From: Terriglobia bacterium
GTDB lineage: Bacteria; Acidobacteriota; Terriglobia; Terriglobales; Acidobacteriaceae
Assembly (NCBI GenBank): GCA_021324365.1
Contig: JAJPJE010000100.1
Span: 1-64,000, forward strand
Direction of reading: 5' to 3'
DNA length: 64,000 bases
Part shown: positions 63,569 through 64,000 of the stretch, piece by piece
Layout of the letters: each line of letters begins with the position of its first letter
How positions within the stretch are numbered: the stretch's first letter is position 1
Made by a program: the position numbers and the translations under genes
Notes under the pieces: model-generated
What the model saw: the letters and a program-made list of their open reading frames with translations, nothing else
Database searches by the model: none
What the model was told of the DNA's origin: nothing

Positions 63569-64000
63569 ATGGTGCACGCTGGCATCCCGAAGCTTCTCGA
63601 CAAATTGGAGAAAATCTACGGAGTACAAACGCCGGCGTTCCCTACCGATCCCTACGAGTTCATCGTGTGGTGGCAGTGCGGGTATCCCGCCAGCGATGCC
63701 GCTTGTGCTAAGGGATGGCAGCAACTGAAGGCGCAGGTTGGCATCGAGGCTGGCGATTTACTGAAGGCCTCCCCGAAAATCCTCTCTGGCGCGCTCAGGG
63801 CCGGTGGCATGGTTCCGGAGATCCGCGCCGAGCGCCTGAAGGAAATCGCCAGAATCGTCCAGGACGAGTACGGTGGCGATCTTCGAGCAGGGTTGGCCGG
63901 TCCAATTTCGAAAACACGAAAGACGCTGAAGCGCTTTCCAGGCATCGCTGATCCCGGCGCGGATCGCATCCTGTTGTTCGCGCGTATCGCCCCAGTTGCC
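63569..64000 (+). CDS. HhH-GPD (endonuclease III-like) DNA glycosylase, partial at the window edge
   Basis: The frame opens at ATG 63569 and stays open to the last base (144 codons), so the C-terminus is missing. It begins MVHAGIPKLLDKLEKIYGVQ and has EFIVWWQCGYPASDAACAKG (Nth usually has ILSQQTTD here) and the helix-hairpin-helix FPGIADPGADRILLFA. The catalytic lysine of Nth (in LPGVGRK) is replaced by Pro. The catalytic Asp and cluster cysteines lie beyond the edge. It may be a divergent or non-catalytic member. Confidence 0.65.
   Translation, partial: MVHAGIPKLLDKLEKIYGVQTPAFPTDPYEFIVWWQCGYPASDAACAKGWQQLKAQVGIEAGDLLKASPKILSGALRAGGMVPEIRAERLKEIARIVQDEYGGDLRAGLAGPISKTRKTLKRFPGIADPGADRILLFARIAPVA

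Overview
This 64 kb window is a chromosomal segment of a GC-rich bacterium, most probably an acidobacterium (Terriglobia/Koribacter-like). Reasons: the housekeeping genes have that character, there are several exported proteins joining a CnaB-like domain to TPRs, a remnant of the VWFA-related acidobacterial protein family is present, and short palindromic repeats occur in many intergenic gaps. This placement is inference from sequence character; no database search was possible. There is no phage, transposase, CRISPR array, rRNA gene or convincing tRNA gene. Nearly all of the window is single-copy core and exported-protein genes.

Layout. 1-7 kb: partial hemB, then mutS2, dnaG and rpoD on the plus strand. 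7-12.4 kb: an exported TPR protein, the 7-deazaguanine (queuosine) genes queC and queD-queE, and a DinG-type helicase. 12.5-15.2 kb: der and selD. 15.3-20.3 kb: mostly exported or hypothetical proteins and an SDR epimerase. 20.5-25.8 kb: panB-panC, an alkyladenine glycosylase, a Bcp peroxiredoxin, a proline-rich exported protein and a cyclase-like hydrolase. 25.9-30.4 kb: acyl-CoA carboxylase beta subunit, class II aldolase, rplU-rpmA. 30.6-44.2 kb: a CIRCE-like heat-shock operator upstream of a hypothetical gene, rsmD, a site-2 protease, an M16 peptidase, methyltransferases, an RNase H, a glycosyltransferase, a deoxynucleoside kinase, prfA and a DUF1385 protein. 44.3-47.8 kb: an ABC importer whose ATPase carries an MgtE-N-like domain and whose permease is duplicated. 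48.1-52.9 kb: a 1576-residue sensor kinase with two kinase cores. 53-60 kb: small enzymes, a coiled-coil zinc-ribbon protein, two tandem TPR paralogues and an RlmI-like methyltransferase. 60-63.5 kb: hsp20 and clpB. The window ends inside a HhH-GPD DNA glycosylase-like gene.

Main biological points. (1) Two genes need an in-frame UGA read as selenocysteine: selD (UGA at 14150-14152, at the catalytic cysteine position) and a Bcp peroxiredoxin (UGA at 23463-23461, at the peroxidatic position). Each UGA is followed by a short hairpin with a three-base loop that begins with G, as expected of a bacterial SECIS. SelD makes selenophosphate, so the organism probably decodes Sec. Automatic gene callers would truncate selD and split bcp. 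(2) Short palindromic repeats lie in frame inside conserved genes: twice in mutS2, and once each in dnaG, dinG and der. Similar palindromes populate intergenic gaps. (3) A CIRCE-like operator sits in front of an uncharacterised gene, away from any chaperonin gene.
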